A stretch of DNA of 61,158 bases from Nitrospiria bacterium (GCA_919901555.1 CAKKPG010000019.1:1-61158), one strand, 5' to 3'. Numbered from the stretch's first letter, positions 34,566 through 43,138 are shown. The notes: a model not told the origin generated them from the letters alone. Made by a program: numbers and translations.

Positions 34566-34644
34566 ATGAATCGGAGAATCGGGGAAACGGAGAATCGGTG
34601 AGGATTTTTCTCCGCTTCGCCGGTTCCCCCGCTCTCCGGTTCAT
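34566..34644. repeat. Word-type quasi-palindrome (GGAGAATCGG words)
   Basis: ATGAATCGGAGAATCGGGG through GAGAATCGGTGAGGA, a TTTTT centre, then CTCCG, GCCGGTTCCCCCGC and CTCTCCGGTTCAT read back. One nearly continuous hairpin of about 37 bp per arm with mismatches. It lies between gap and pgk and is the cleanest example of the family in the window. Confidence 0.8.
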
Positions 34645-34680
34645 ATCTTCCTTGGACAACTCCTGACAAGGGGATAAGGC

Positions 34681-35874
34681 ATGGACAAAAAAACGATCGA
34701 AAAGGTCGACATAAAGGGCAAGCGGGTCTTTATCCGGGCGGACTTCAACGTGCCTCTCGATGAGAACGGCAACATCACCGACGACGGAAGGATCCGTTCG
34801 ACCCTGCCGACGATCAACTATGCCATCGACGAGGGCGCCAAGGTCATTCTTGCCTCGCACCTGGGGCGACCGGGAGGCAAGCCCAGCCCCAAGTACAGCC
34901 TTGCGCCGGTGGCAAAGCGGCTGAATCGCCTCCTGAACAAGGAAGTGAAATTTCTGGGCGACTGCATCGGCCCCGACGTGGAGCATACCATCAAGGGAAT
35001 GCGGCCGGGCGACGTGGTCCTGCTCGAAAACCTCCGCTTCCATCCCGAGGAGGAAAAGAACGACGAGGGGTTCTCAAAGGCCCTTGCCGCGCTTACCGAT
35101 GTCTACGTCAATGACGCCTTCGGCACGGCCCACCGGGCGCATGCCTCCACCTACGGCATCACCAAACAGGTGAAGTACGCGGTGGCCGGTTTCCTGATGA
35201 AGAAGGAGATCGACTACCTCCGGAATACGGTTGCCAACCCCGTACGGCCGTTCGTGGCCATTCTCGGCGGCGCAAAGGTCTCGGGCAAAATCGGCGTCAT
35301 CGAGAACCTCAAGGACAAGGTGAACAAGGTGATCATCGGCGGCGCCATGGCCTTCACGTTCCTGAAGGCCCAGGGGCAGGAAGTGGGCAACTCCCTCGTC
35401 GAACCGGAAATGATGGACGTGGCCCGGCGTATCCAGCAAAGCGTGCGGGAGCGCGGGGTGAAATTCTATCTGCCCGTCGACTTCGTTGTGGCCGAGAGCG
35501 CGAACGACGGGGCGGAAACCAAGATCGTCACCGCCCAGGAAATCCCCAAGGGATGGACCGGGCTCGACATCGGCCCTGCTACCACGCGGCTTTTTTCAGA
35601 GGCGATCCAGGACGCCAAGACCATCATCTGGAACGGCCCCATGGGCCTGTTCGAGAAGGACGCCTACTCCCGCGGCACCTTTGCCATTGCGCGCGCGGTG
35701 GCGGACTCCTACGCCCTCACCATCGTGGGCGGCGGCGACACGGACGTGGCAGTGCATCGGGCAGGCGTCTCCGACAGCATCTCGTTCATCTCCACGGGCG
35801 GCGGCGCTTCGCTGGAGCTGCTGGAAGGCAAGGAGCTGCCCGGCCTCGCCGCGCTGACGGACGACAAGGACTGA
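34681..35874 (+). CDS. pgk: Phosphoglycerate kinase
   Basis: A 397-residue enzyme transferring phosphate from 1,3-bisphosphoglycerate to ADP. Signatures: [53 protein letters not shown] and the ATP-binding [13 protein letters not shown] near the C-terminus. Length is standard. It starts 125 nt after gap, behind AAGGGGATAAGGC. The gap is filled by a quasi-palindrome. Confidence 0.98.
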   Translation: MDKKTIEKVDIKGKRVFIRADFNVPLDENGNITDDGRIRSTLPTINYAIDEGAKVILASHLGRPGGKPSPKYSLAPVAKRLNRLLNKEVKFLGDCIGPDVEHTIKGMRPGDVVLLENLRFHPEEEKNDEGFSKALAALTDVYVNDAFGTAHRAHASTYGITKQVKYAVAGFLMKKEIDYLRNTVANPVRPFVAILGGAKVSGKIGVIENLKDKVNKVIIGGAMAFTFLKAQGQEVGNSLVEPEMMDVARRIQQSVRERGVKFYLPVDFVVAESANDGAETKIVTAQEIPKGWTGLDIGPATTRLFSEAIQDAKTIIWNGPMGLFEKDAYSRGTFAIARAVADSYALTIVGGGDTDVAVHRAGVSDSISFISTGGGASLELLEGKELPGLAALTDDKD

Positions 35875-36054
35875 GAAAGATCTTTGACGGGATTACAGGA
35901 CAGAATTGGATCGAAGCCGTTGTTTTCAACGATCCCAACCCGCATAAAGCGGAATTGGAAATTGGAAATTGAAAAGTGCAGATTTATTAAAAACGACACT
36001 TCAAAAATCGTTATATTGACCTCTATTTATAAGGCTTTTATGACTTTCGATAAA

Positions 36055-36096
36055 ATTTTCAACCCATTTTGGGTAGAATTTAACTAGTAAGTTACT
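36055..36096 (+). repeat. 42-bp direct repeat, copy 1
   Basis: This begins ATTTTC-AAC-CCATTTTG and ends GTAAGTTACT. It matches the sequence at 36241-36282 at 33 of 42 positions. The copies flank a cluster of dispersed repeat words. Confidence 0.65.
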
Positions 36097-36240
36097 AACC
36101 CGGACAAGCCGGAACTAAAAATAAATTCATATTTACCACGGATACACACTGATAAACACGGAAAAGAATTCAAGATTCAGTCTTTTGGTTTTTTTCCATC
36201 CGTGCAACTCCGTGTTAATCCGTGGTAAAATGGTCCTTAG

Positions 36241-36282
36241 ATTTTCTTGCCATTTTGAGAAGAATTTGACTCGTAACTGACT
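36241..36282 (+). repeat. 42-bp direct repeat, copy 2 (tpiA leader)
   Basis: This begins ATTTTC-TTG-CCATTTTG and ends GTAACTGACT. It lies 35 nt before the tpiA ATG, so copy 1 may be a displaced duplicate of the tpiA upstream region. Confidence 0.65.
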
Positions 36283-36317
36283 ATAAATCCTGTTATTCTG
36301 TCCAGGAAAGGCTTTGT

Positions 36318-37079
36318 ATGAATCCAAAAAGAAGACCCATCCTCGCAGGCAACTGGAAGATGAACATGACCGCCACGCAGGCCCGTGACCTCGCGGGCAA
36401 GCTCATCCCCCTCGTCGCCGGGGTAAAGGACAGAGACATCGTCCTGGCGCCGCCGTTCACCGCGCTTTCTGCGGTAGGGGAAACCATCAAGAACACCGGA
36501 ATTGCGCTCTCGGCCCAGGACCTGTTCTGGGAAGACAAGGGCGCCTTCACCGGCGAAGTCTCGGCGGAAATGCTGTTGGATTCTGGCTGTAAATATGTTA
36601 TCATAGGCCACAGCGAACGGAGACAGCACTTCGGCGAGACCGACGACACCGTGAACAAGAAGCTCCGGCAGGCCCTGAACAAGGGGCTCCTGCCCATCGT
36701 CTGCGTCGGAGAAACCCTCACGGAGCGCGAGGCCGGCAAGGCCTTTGAGGTCATCGGGCGCCAGATCGCCGGCGCGCTCAAGGGCGTAACCGCCGAAGAG
36801 ATGAAGCGGGTCGTCATCGCCTACGAACCGGTATGGGCCATCGGCACAGGCAAGACCGCCACGCCGGCGCAGGCAAATGAGGTCCACAGCTTCATCCGGC
36901 GGAAAGTCAAGGCTGCATACAACGCGGACGTCGCCGAGGCTCTCCGCATCCAGTACGGCGGGAGCGCCACCCCGGAGAACGTCTCCTCGCTCATGGCCAT
37001 GCCGGACATTGACGGCGCGCTCGTAGGCGGCGCGAGCCTGAAGCCGGAATCCTTCGCGGCGATAGTCAAATTTGTTTAA
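36318..37079 (+). CDS. tpiA: Triosephosphate isomerase
   Basis: A 253-residue TIM-barrel enzyme interconverting dihydroxyacetone phosphate and glyceraldehyde 3-phosphate. The catalytic Lys is in AGNWKMNMTA, the His in VIIGHSERRQHFGE and the Glu in AYEPVWAIGTGKTATPAQ. The phosphate-binding C-terminus has YGGSATPEN and VGGASLKPESF. The ATG follows AGGAAAGGCTTTGT. It is part of the gap-pgk-tpiA-secG cluster. Confidence 0.98.
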   Translation: MNPKRRPILAGNWKMNMTATQARDLAGKLIPLVAGVKDRDIVLAPPFTALSAVGETIKNTGIALSAQDLFWEDKGAFTGEVSAEMLLDSGCKYVIIGHSERRQHFGETDDTVNKKLRQALNKGLLPIVCVGETLTEREAGKAFEVIGRQIAGALKGVTAEEMKRVVIAYEPVWAIGTGKTATPAQANEVHSFIRRKVKAAYNADVAEALRIQYGGSATPENVSSLMAMPDIDGALVGGASLKPESFAAIVKFV

Positions 37080-37084
37080 TGAAG

Positions 37085-37315
37085 GAATTACCGAGGAATG
37101 AAGCGGAGAATGGGAGAATCGGAGAAAAATGCTTTGAAACTCCCCCCTTGGGCGATTCACCGATTCACCTGAAAATCCCCCTCACCCCAGCCCTCTCCCT
37201 CGGAGGGGAGAGGGAGCACGTCGTAGCCCCTCCCTTATGATAAATCCCCCTCTCCCTTTTCCCTCTCCCTCCAGGGGGAGAGGGGCAGGGGTGAGGGGAG
37301 TTCATATATGGTTGG
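37085..37315. repeat. Repeat cluster (GAATCGG words and CCCTCTCCC palindromes)
   Basis: GGAGAATGGGAGAATCGGAG words pair with GGCGATTCACCGATTCACC. Two palindromes follow, built on CCCTCACCCCAGCCCTCTCC...GGGGAGAGGGAG and CCCCCTCTCCCTTTTCCC...GGGGGAGAGGGGCAGGGGTG. The latter is a class found between genes in many phyla. Confidence 0.8.
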
Positions 37316-37404
37316 GGAGGGTGGTGGTCAGGTGGCCGAATAATTATTAATTTTCATTCCCCTTAGTGTACGCAGTTCATGGACGATTCTTGAACTGTTG
37401 TTTT

Positions 37405-37463
37405 TATAAATTTGCACTTTTCAATTTACAATTTGCATTTTACAATCCCGGCTTGTCCGGGTT
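37405..37463. repeat. TTTGCA words plus CCCGGCTTGTCCGGG hairpin
   Basis: TTTGCACTTTTC, TTTACAATTTGC and TTTTACAA words, then a CCCGG/CCGGG hairpin (37447-37461) immediately before the secG ribosome-binding site (AGGGAGGCAAC). The same hairpin word occurs at 11380, 12908 and 36099. Confidence 0.65.
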
Positions 37464-37475
37464 AGGGAGGCAACA

Positions 37476-37793
37476 ATGCGTTTTTTTCTGATAACCATCC
37501 ATGTGATCGTCTCCAGCATCCTGATCTCCATGGTGCTCTTGCAGCGGGGCAAGGGCGCCGACATCGGCGCGGCCTTCGGCGGCGCGTCCCAGACCGTGTT
37601 CGGCCCCCGGGGGGCGCAAAGCTTCCTGGCCAAGCTCACGACCGGCGCGGCGATCATATTCATGATCACGTCCCTCAGCCTGGCGCTTATCGCGGCCAAG
37701 AGGGGCTCCGTCATGGAACAGGTGAAGCCCGAGCAGACGCAGCAGGCCCCGGTGCCGCTTGCGCCGCCAGTCCAGGCCCCGGCGCAAAAATAA
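37476..37793 (+). CDS. secG: Preprotein translocase subunit SecG
   Basis: A 105-residue inner-membrane protein of the SecYEG channel. Two hydrophobic spans (about 2-21, FFLITIHVIVSSILISMVLL; about 54-74, LTTGAAIIFMITSLSLALIA) flank the conserved GGASQTVFGPRG loop. The C-terminal 30 residues are Gln/Pro/Ala-rich. It is located after tpiA as in many bacteria. A strong terminator follows 38 nt after the stop. Confidence 0.95.
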   Translation: MRFFLITIHVIVSSILISMVLLQRGKGADIGAAFGGASQTVFGPRGAQSFLAKLTTGAAIIFMITSLSLALIAAKRGSVMEQVKPEQTQQAPVPLAPPVQAPAQK

Positions 37794-37831
37794 GAAGCGG
37801 CATGCTCTTCGAACTCTGTGCCACAAGACCA

Positions 37832-37863
37832 CGGGTAGGCCATGCCTACCCGTTTATTTTTTG
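37832..37863 (+). terminator. Intrinsic terminator after secG
   Basis: Perfect 9-bp stem CGGGTAGGC / GCCTACCCG with loop CAT, then TTTATTTTTT. It ends 3 nt before the start codon of the next gene, so it may also work as an attenuator for that gene. Confidence 0.9.
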
Positions 37864-37866
37864 ACT

Positions 37867-39444
37867 ATGCGAAGCGTATCGCTTACCATACTTCTCAGCG
37901 GGGTCCTTCTCGCCTCCTGCGGCCACAAGGCCGAGCGGAATCCGAACGCCTTTGTGGAAAGTTCCATCGGCGACGCACGGCGATTGAACCCCATCATCGC
38001 CAACGACTCCGCATCGGGAACCATCAACGACCAGGTCTTCAACGGCCTCGTGAAATACGACAAGGACATCAAGCTCATCGGCGACCTGGCAGAGCGGTGG
38101 GCGGTTTCTCCCGACGGCAAGACCATAACTTTTCATCTCCGGAAGGGCGTCAAATGGCATGACGGCGTGGAATTCACCGCCGAGGACTGCCTATTCACGT
38201 ACCAGAAGCTCATGGACCCGAAGGTCGCCACTCCCTACAGTAGTTCGTACATGGATGTCCTCAAGGCCGAAGTCGTTGATCGATACACCTTCCGGGTGAC
38301 GTACAAGGAGCCCTTCTCCCCGGCCCTCGAAAGTTGGGGCATGGGCATGATCCCCAAGCATGTGCTCGAAGGGAAGGACATCAATACGGACCCCTTCAAC
38401 CGCCATCCCATCGGGACGGGACCGTACCGGTTCAAGGAGTGGCTCGCGGGACAGAAGATCGTGCTCCAGGCGAATGACGACTACTTCGAGGGCAGGCCGA
38501 ACATCGACGAGTTCATCTACCGGATCATCACTGACAGTTCGACGATGTTCCAGGAACTGCTCTCGGGCGGCGTGGACATGATGGGCCTGAACCCGATCCA
38601 GTACCTGCGGAAAAGCGAAACGCGGCGGATCAGGGAGAACTACCGAAAGTTCCGCTACCCGGCGAACGTTTATACGTATATGGGGTATAACCTGACAAGC
38701 AAACTCTTCACGGACAAAGGGGTCCGGCAGGCCCTGAACTACGCCATCGACCGCCAGAGCATCATCGACGGCATCCTCCTTGGTCTTGGCAGGCCCTGCA
38801 CCGGCCCTTTCTCCTATGTCTCCTGGGCGTACAACCCGAATGTAAAAAGTTACGCTTACGACCCCGAGCGCGCACGCAGGATGCTCCGCGAGGCCGGCTG
38901 GAAGGATACCGACGGTGACGGTGTGCTGGATAAGAACGGGCGTCCCTTCAGGTTCACGATCCTGACGAACCAGGGGAACAGCGAGCGCATCCACGCGGCC
39001 GAGATCATCCAGCAGAACTTCAAAAAAGTCGGCATTGACGCCGGCATCCGGGTCATGGAATGGCAGGCATTCCTGGAGCAGATCGACAAACGCTCCTTTG
39101 ACGCCATCATCCTGGGCTGGGGCATGGGCCGCGATCCGGACCTCTACGACATCTGGCATTCGAGCAAGACGAAAAAGGGCGAGTATAATTTCGTCGGATA
39201 CAAGAATCCTGAAGTGGACAAGCTGCTTGTGGACGGCCGCCGTACTTTTGATATTGAGATGAGGAAGAAAATTTACTACCGCATCCACGAGATCCTGGCC
39301 GAGGAACAGCCCTACGCCTTCCTCTACGTGCCGGACGCGATCCCCATCGTCCACAAGCGGTTCAAGGGAATTGAGCCTGCGCCGCTGGGCATCAGGCATA
39401 ACTTCATCAAGTGGTACGTGCCGAAGAACAGGATGGAATGGTAG
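37867..39444 (+). CDS. Family-5 extracellular solute-binding lipoprotein (peptide/nickel type)
   Basis: A 525-residue lipoprotein. The signal ends in the lipobox LLASC (residues about 14-18). The family-5 fold is shown by DARRLNPIIANDSASG, FHLRKGVKWHDGVEFTAED and FNRHPIGTGPYRFKEW. No dipeptide permease genes adjoin; an ABC-2 exporter follows instead, so any transport partner is elsewhere. The ATG at 37867 has no Shine-Dalgarno and sits right after the secG terminator, which is odd for a gene of this size. Confidence 0.9.
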   Translation: MRSVSLTILLSGVLLASCGHKAERNPNAFVESSIGDARRLNPIIANDSASGTINDQVFNGLVKYDKDIKLIGDLAERWAVSPDGKTITFHLRKGVKWHDGVEFTAEDCLFTYQKLMDPKVATPYSSSYMDVLKAEVVDRYTFRVTYKEPFSPALESWGMGMIPKHVLEGKDINTDPFNRHPIGTGPYRFKEWLAGQKIVLQANDDYFEGRPNIDEFIYRIITDSSTMFQELLSGGVDMMGLNPIQYLRKSETRRIRENYRKFRYPANVYTYMGYNLTSKLFTDKGVRQALNYAIDRQSIIDGILLGLGRPCTGPFSYVSWAYNPNVKSYAYDPERARRMLREAGWKDTDGDGVLDKNGRPFRFTILTNQGNSERIHAAEIIQQNFKKVGIDAGIRVMEWQAFLEQIDKRSFDAIILGWGMGRDPDLYDIWHSSKTKKGEYNFVGYKNPEVDKLLVDGRRTFDIEMRKKIYYRIHEILAEEQPYAFLYVPDAIPIVHKRFKGIEPAPLGIRHNFIKWYVPKNRMEW

Positions 39445-39454
39445 GTACATCCAA

Positions 39455-39543
39455 TGCAAAAGTCAAAATGCAAATTGCAGAATGCAAAAGATTAAGAATT
39501 GATTTTCAATCTACATTTTGCACTTTTCATTCTGCATTTTGCC
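39455..39543. repeat. Word-type quasi-palindrome (ATGCAAA words)
   Basis: AATGCAAAAGTC, AAATGCAAATTGC and AGAATGCAAAAG are mirrored by ACATTTTGCACTTTTC and ATTCTGCATTTTGCC. It lies between the solute-binding protein and the ABC exporter, and its words match those at 33420. Confidence 0.75.
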
Positions 39544-39556
39544 TTGAATTGTAAAT

Positions 39557-40540
39557 ATGCCAATCATTACCGCAAAAAACCTCACGAAGAAGTTCAAAGC
39601 GCTCACCGCCGTTGACGGGATATCGTTCTCCGTGAACGAAAACGAGGTCTTCGGCTTCCTCGGACCGAACGGCGCGGGAAAGACCACCACCATCAACATC
39701 CTCTGCACGCTCCTCACGCCCACGGGCGGGCAGGCGGAGATCGCGGGTTTTGACTGCGTCAGGGATCCCGACAAGGTGCGCGCTTCCATCGGCCTCATCT
39801 TCCAGGACACCACCCTCGACACGGGGCTGACGGCGTATGAGAACCTGCGGTTCCATGCCTACCTCTACAACCTCGATCGCAAGCTCACGGAGCGCAGGAT
39901 CGATGAAATGCTCGCCGTGGTGGAGCTCCAGGGCCGGAAGCACGATCTGATCAAGAACTTCTCGGGCGGCATGAAGCGCCGCCTCGAGATCGCCCGGGGC
40001 CTCCTCCACTATCCCCGCGTCCTCTTCCTGGATGAGCCGACCATCGGCCTCGATCCCCAGACCCGGAACACGATCTGGGACTTCATCAACACTCTCAGGA
40101 AGCGGGAGAACATCACGGTCTTCATGACCACTCACTACATGGAGGAGGCCGAGCACTGCGGCCGCATCGCCATCATCGACCACGGGAAGATCATCGCCCT
40201 GGACACCCCGGCCAGGCTCAAGGACATGGTGCACGGCGACGTGGTCCGGATCGTGACCGTGGACAACGAGCGGGCCGTCCGGGAGATCGAAACAGCCTTC
40301 CACGCAACGGTCCGGGAAGAGAACGGCGGCCTGTCCCTTGAAGTGGAGCGCGGCGAGGAGTTCGTCCCGAAGCTGATCCGCGCCCTGACCGTCAAGACCC
40401 TCTCCGTGAGCATCCAAAAGCCGACCTTGAACGACGTCTTCCTGAGGCTCACCGGCAGGACCATCAGGGATGAAGCGCTTCAGAACGGCAAAGAGGTCAT
40501 GCGGGAATTCGTCCGTAGCCACGCGAGGGCGCAGCGATGA
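39557..40540 (+). CDS. ABC-2 type exporter, ATP-binding protein (DrrA-like)
   Basis: A 327-residue ATPase with Walker A GPNGAGKTTTIN, the Q-loop in GLIFQDTTLDTGLTAYEN, signature FSGGMKRRLEIARG, Walker B VLFLDEPTIGLDP and the H-loop in FMTTHYMEEAEHC. A C-terminal domain of about 90 residues follows (residues 225-327), as in the DrrA/CcmA group. It powers export by the permease encoded next, with which it overlaps by 4 nt. The substrate is unknown (drug, lipid or polysaccharide are all possible). Confidence 0.94.
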   Translation: MPIITAKNLTKKFKALTAVDGISFSVNENEVFGFLGPNGAGKTTTINILCTLLTPTGGQAEIAGFDCVRDPDKVRASIGLIFQDTTLDTGLTAYENLRFHAYLYNLDRKLTERRIDEMLAVVELQGRKHDLIKNFSGGMKRRLEIARGLLHYPRVLFLDEPTIGLDPQTRNTIWDFINTLRKRENITVFMTTHYMEEAEHCGRIAIIDHGKIIALDTPARLKDMVHGDVVRIVTVDNERAVREIETAFHATVREENGGLSLEVERGEEFVPKLIRALTVKTLSVSIQKPTLNDVFLRLTGRTIRDEALQNGKEVMREFVRSHARAQR

Positions 40541-41304
40541 TCCAGCTCCGGCCCATCTATGTCATCTGCGTGCGGGAGTTCATCAAATTCTTCCGCGAGA
40601 AGAGCCGACTCCTCGGCACCCTGGCCCGGCCCGTGCTCTGGCTCTTCGTGGTGGGAAACGGCATGAGCGCGCTCGTCAAGCCCCATGCCGGGTTCTCCTA
40701 TCTCCAGTTCATCTTCCCCGGCATGATCGGCATGACCATCCTGTTTGCGTCCATCTTCTCGTCCATTTCCATCGTCTGGGACCGGGAGTTCGGGTTCATG
40801 AAGGAGATGCTCGTAGCGCCCATCTCGCGGCTGTCCATCGTCGTGGGCAAGGCCGTCTCGGGCACGCTCATCTCCGTTGCCCAGGCGATCATCATCCTGG
40901 TCCTCATCCCCTTCCTCGGCATACGGATCACGTTCCTCCAGTTCACCGAGGTCGTCGCCGTGTCCATGCTCGTCTCGTTCTGCATCACCTCCATCGGGAT
41001 ACTCATCGCCGCGCGGCTCACGTCCTTCGACGGGTTCAATATCATCATGAACTTCCTCGTGATGCCCATGTTCTTCCTCTCCGGCGCCATGTATCCGGTG
41101 TCGTCCATGCCGCCGGCGCTCCGGCAGCTCACGCACCTCAATCCCCTCACCTACGGCATCGACGCCTTCAAGCACGTGCTCCTGCGAGACTCCTCGCCGC
41201 CTCTCGGGCCGGAATTCCCGGTCGCCCTCGACCTCGCCATCGTGATCGCCGTCTCGGTCGTCATGCTCACCCTTGCGGCGCTGTCGTTCAGAAGGAAAGA
41301 GTAG
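40537..41304 (+). CDS. ABC-2 type exporter, permease (DrrB-like)
   Basis: A 255-residue inner-membrane protein with six predicted spans. ABC-2 family features include the N-terminal REFIKFFREKSRLLGTLARP, the FPGMIGMTILFASIFSS span, and the conserved MPMFFLSGAMYPVSSMP with LTHLNPLTYGIDA near the end. It forms a half or full exporter with the overlapping ATPase gene. Confidence 0.93.
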   Translation: MIQLRPIYVICVREFIKFFREKSRLLGTLARPVLWLFVVGNGMSALVKPHAGFSYLQFIFPGMIGMTILFASIFSSISIVWDREFGFMKEMLVAPISRLSIVVGKAVSGTLISVAQAIIILVLIPFLGIRITFLQFTEVVAVSMLVSFCITSIGILIAARLTSFDGFNIIMNFLVMPMFFLSGAMYPVSSMPPALRQLTHLNPLTYGIDAFKHVLLRDSSPPLGPEFPVALDLAIVIAVSVVMLTLAALSFRRKE

Positions 41305-41321
41305 CCAACCCAAAAAGCACC

Positions 41322-41350
41322 TTGCCAAAGGCCGCTTTTTCCGGTATCAT
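41322..41350 (+). promoter_or_regulatory. Promoter of the 41380-42029 toxin-antitoxin pair
   Basis: -35 TTGCCA (41322-41327), 17-bp spacer, -10 TATCAT (41345-41350), 30 nt before the antitoxin ATG. Confidence 0.6.
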
Positions 41351-41379
41351 ATTTAGCAATTATAAAGAAGGCGATTGCC

Positions 41380-41628
41380 ATGAGCAAGTCAAATACTCGC
41401 GATAAAGTTTTAGAAGAGATCCATCTCATCCCGGAGAACAAACTGGCCGAGGTATATGATTTCCTTCACTATTTCAGGTTAGGGCTCAAGGAAGCCGCCG
41501 GAAAAACTGAGGATGTCATGAAATTTGCCGGGTCGTGGAAGGACATGCCCGAAGAAACGTTCAATTCTTTTATCCGGGAAATCAATGAGCGAAGAAAAAT
41601 CGCCTTTTCCGGGAGACGTGGCGCGTGA
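41380..41628 (+). CDS. Antitoxin partner of VapC-like toxin
   Basis: An 82-residue helical protein whose N-terminus (RDKVLEEIHLIPENKLAEVYDFLHYF) is typical of small antitoxins of the DUF2281/VapB-like type. The C-terminus is charged (FIREINERRKIAF). The ATG follows AAGAAGGCGATTGCC. The gene overlaps the toxin gene by 4 nt. Confidence 0.78.
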   Translation: MSKSNTRDKVLEEIHLIPENKLAEVYDFLHYFRLGLKEAAGKTEDVMKFAGSWKDMPEETFNSFIREINERRKIAFSGRRGA

Positions 41629-42029
41629 AGCCTGCGCTCATTGATACCGATATTTTATCCCTCTTCTTCAGAAACAATCCCAACGTCGTATCGTCCTTCG
41701 CTAAATATCTCAAGCGCCACGAAACGATCAATTTCAGCATCATCACGTATTACGAAATCTTGAGCGGTTTGAAACATCGGGACGCATCAAAACAACTGAA
41801 TACCTTCCTTGACTTCGCAAACCGGAATACGATCATTCCGTTAACTGAGCAATCCGCGTCGATATCATCAGATCTCTATGCGATATCCCGAAAGAAAGGA
41901 AAGCCGATTGACGACATCGACCTCCTCATTGCCGGAATAGCCCTGGCGAACGGTCTTGCACTTATCACGCACAACACGGATCATTTTCAGGATATCGAGG
42001 GGCTGGAAATCTTTGACTGGAGCAGATAG
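41625..42029 (+). CDS. VapC-like PIN-domain ribonuclease toxin
   Basis: A 134-residue toxin. PIN residues are in LIDTDILSLFFRNN (first Asp), ITYYEILSGLKHR (Glu), GKPIDDIDLLIAGIAL (Asp pair) and LITHNTDHFQDIEGL. The length and end (FDWSR) fit the VapC subgroup that cleaves tRNA or rRNA. It is coupled to the overlapping antitoxin gene. Confidence 0.92.
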   Translation: MKPALIDTDILSLFFRNNPNVVSSFAKYLKRHETINFSIITYYEILSGLKHRDASKQLNTFLDFANRNTIIPLTEQSASISSDLYAISRKKGKPIDDIDLLIAGIALANGLALITHNTDHFQDIEGLEIFDWSR

Positions 42030-42043
42030 TATTGTGAATTGTT

Positions 42044-42271
42044 GTGGGTAAGGTTTATAAAGACAAGAAATCCAAGGGCTGCGCGCTCTGCAAGCCCCAC
42101 AAGCACGGCTGGGCGCCGAAGAAGAAGCCGAAAGAACTGGCTGGTGAAAAGGAATCGGCGCGGGAAATCGCCGAATTTGCCCTTAAAGACAACCCGGAGC
42201 TCCGGAAGAATTATGCCGGGTTTCTGAGCATCTGGAAGACGGAGTTGTTAAAGGCGGCGAAAAACCTGTAA
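42044..42271 (+). CDS. Small basic protein, unknown
   Basis: A 75-residue protein starting at GTG (42044), 14 nt after vapC. It has no clear Shine-Dalgarno. The N-terminus is very basic with CALCKPHKHGWAPKKKPKEL, a possible single metal-binding or RNA-binding patch. The C-terminal half is helical (SAREIAEFALKDNPELRKN). It looks like a real conserved small protein, but no function is known. It is not obviously part of the toxin-antitoxin pair. Confidence 0.6.
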   Translation: MGKVYKDKKSKGCALCKPHKHGWAPKKKPKELAGEKESAREIAEFALKDNPELRKNYAGFLSIWKTELLKAAKNL

Positions 42272-42302
42272 ACAGTGTTGAAACAACGTGCGTCGGAAGT
42301 TT

Positions 42303-42713
42303 TCATCCTGGTTTTCTAATATACTCGTCCGCCCACGATGCCGTCTTTTCGGCAAGCATGAGCGCTTCTGCCACATCATCACGGGTTATTTCACCCCAAT
42401 AGCCCGGATAACGGCTTTCTACCGCGTATGGCGTTAACGCGCCGATCTGCTTCAACTCATTCGGAATAATGATTCCAACGCCATCCATCGTATCGAGAAG
42501 CTCCTCAATATCATGGGTGAGGGGGAAGTCCGTGCCGGAAAAGAGCAACACGGCTTTCAGTGCCTTCTCAACCGCCTGCTGCGCATGAAAACATATCTGC
42601 TCCGGCAAGACGTCCTGGCTTGCTCCGAGACGGGCCAGCTTCAAGTCGCTCCGCGCATGGTTAAGCCAATCACCCGGCGACGCCGGCAGACGCGGTTTAA
42701 GAGGCGGATTCAT
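42303..42713 (-). CDS. HEPN-domain protein (HepT-like toxin side)
   Basis: A 136-residue all-helical HEPN protein with DWLNHARSDLKLARLG, then CFHAQQAVEKALKAVLLF and LTHDIEELLDTM. These match the HEPN family paired with minimal nucleotidyltransferases. The RNase-type RX4-6H motif is not clear; ESRYPGYW stands near its place, so RNase activity is uncertain. It overlaps the nucleotidyltransferase gene by 17 nt, as in HEPN/MNT modules. Confidence 0.85.
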   Translation of the reverse strand: MNPPLKPRLPASPGDWLNHARSDLKLARLGASQDVLPEQICFHAQQAVEKALKAVLLFSGTDFPLTHDIEELLDTMDGVGIIIPNELKQIGALTPYAVESRYPGYWGEITRDDVAEALMLAEKTASWADEYIRKPG

Positions 42714-43035
42714 AGACTAGTTTTCCTCGTTTCAGCGCTTCCCGGTAGATCAGCCCAGGGGTATCTGCAAGTACTTTCAGCAGGCTTTCCTGGATCACCA
42801 CGATGTCCATCGGCATTAAAATCCCCTTCAGGGCGCGCCGCAACCTGACGCTTTCCTTGCGAGGATTCTCAACATCATCTCCCGTCACGACCAGGATATC
42901 GAGATCGCTGTTTCGGTGCGTCGTCCCGCTGACATAGGAACCAAAGAGTATCAGCTTCCTCGGATGTCCAACTTCGATAATTCTTTGCAGCGCTGCATCC
43001 ACTTTTTCCCGTGTAACCGCCCAGGGGATGTCCAT
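42697..43035 (-). CDS. Minimal nucleotidyltransferase (MntA-like antitoxin)
   Basis: A 112-residue protein with the polymerase-beta-type motif GSYVSGTTHRNSDLDILVV (GSx10DxD) and a third acidic residue in MPMDIVVI. Such MNT proteins AMPylate and silence partner HEPN toxins. It is the first gene of the minus-strand pair, behind GAGGAGATCTT. Confidence 0.9.
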   Translation of the reverse strand: MDIPWAVTREKVDAALQRIIEVGHPRKLILFGSYVSGTTHRNSDLDILVVTGDDVENPRKESVRLRRALKGILMPMDIVVIQESLLKVLADTPGLIYREALKRGKLVYESAS

Positions 43036-43138
43036 AAGATCTCCTCATCCGAATACTAATGCAAGAATAGTACATAAGGCCGGAAAAAGCAAGGCCAAAG
43101 CGGCTATGCGCCAAACACTGAAAGCCCGGAAAAAGCCC

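Larger units (their letters stand above)
35875..36317. other. Repeat-rich spacer before tpiA
   Basis: No gene is seen. It contains GGAATTGGAAATTGGAAATTG words (about 35951-35971), a CCCGGACAAGCCGG word (about 36099-36112), and ACGGATACACACTGATAAACACGG mirrored by GTGTTAATCCGTGG words (36135-36230). All are flanked by two copies of a 42-bp sequence, described separately. AT content is higher than in the genes. Confidence 0.6.
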
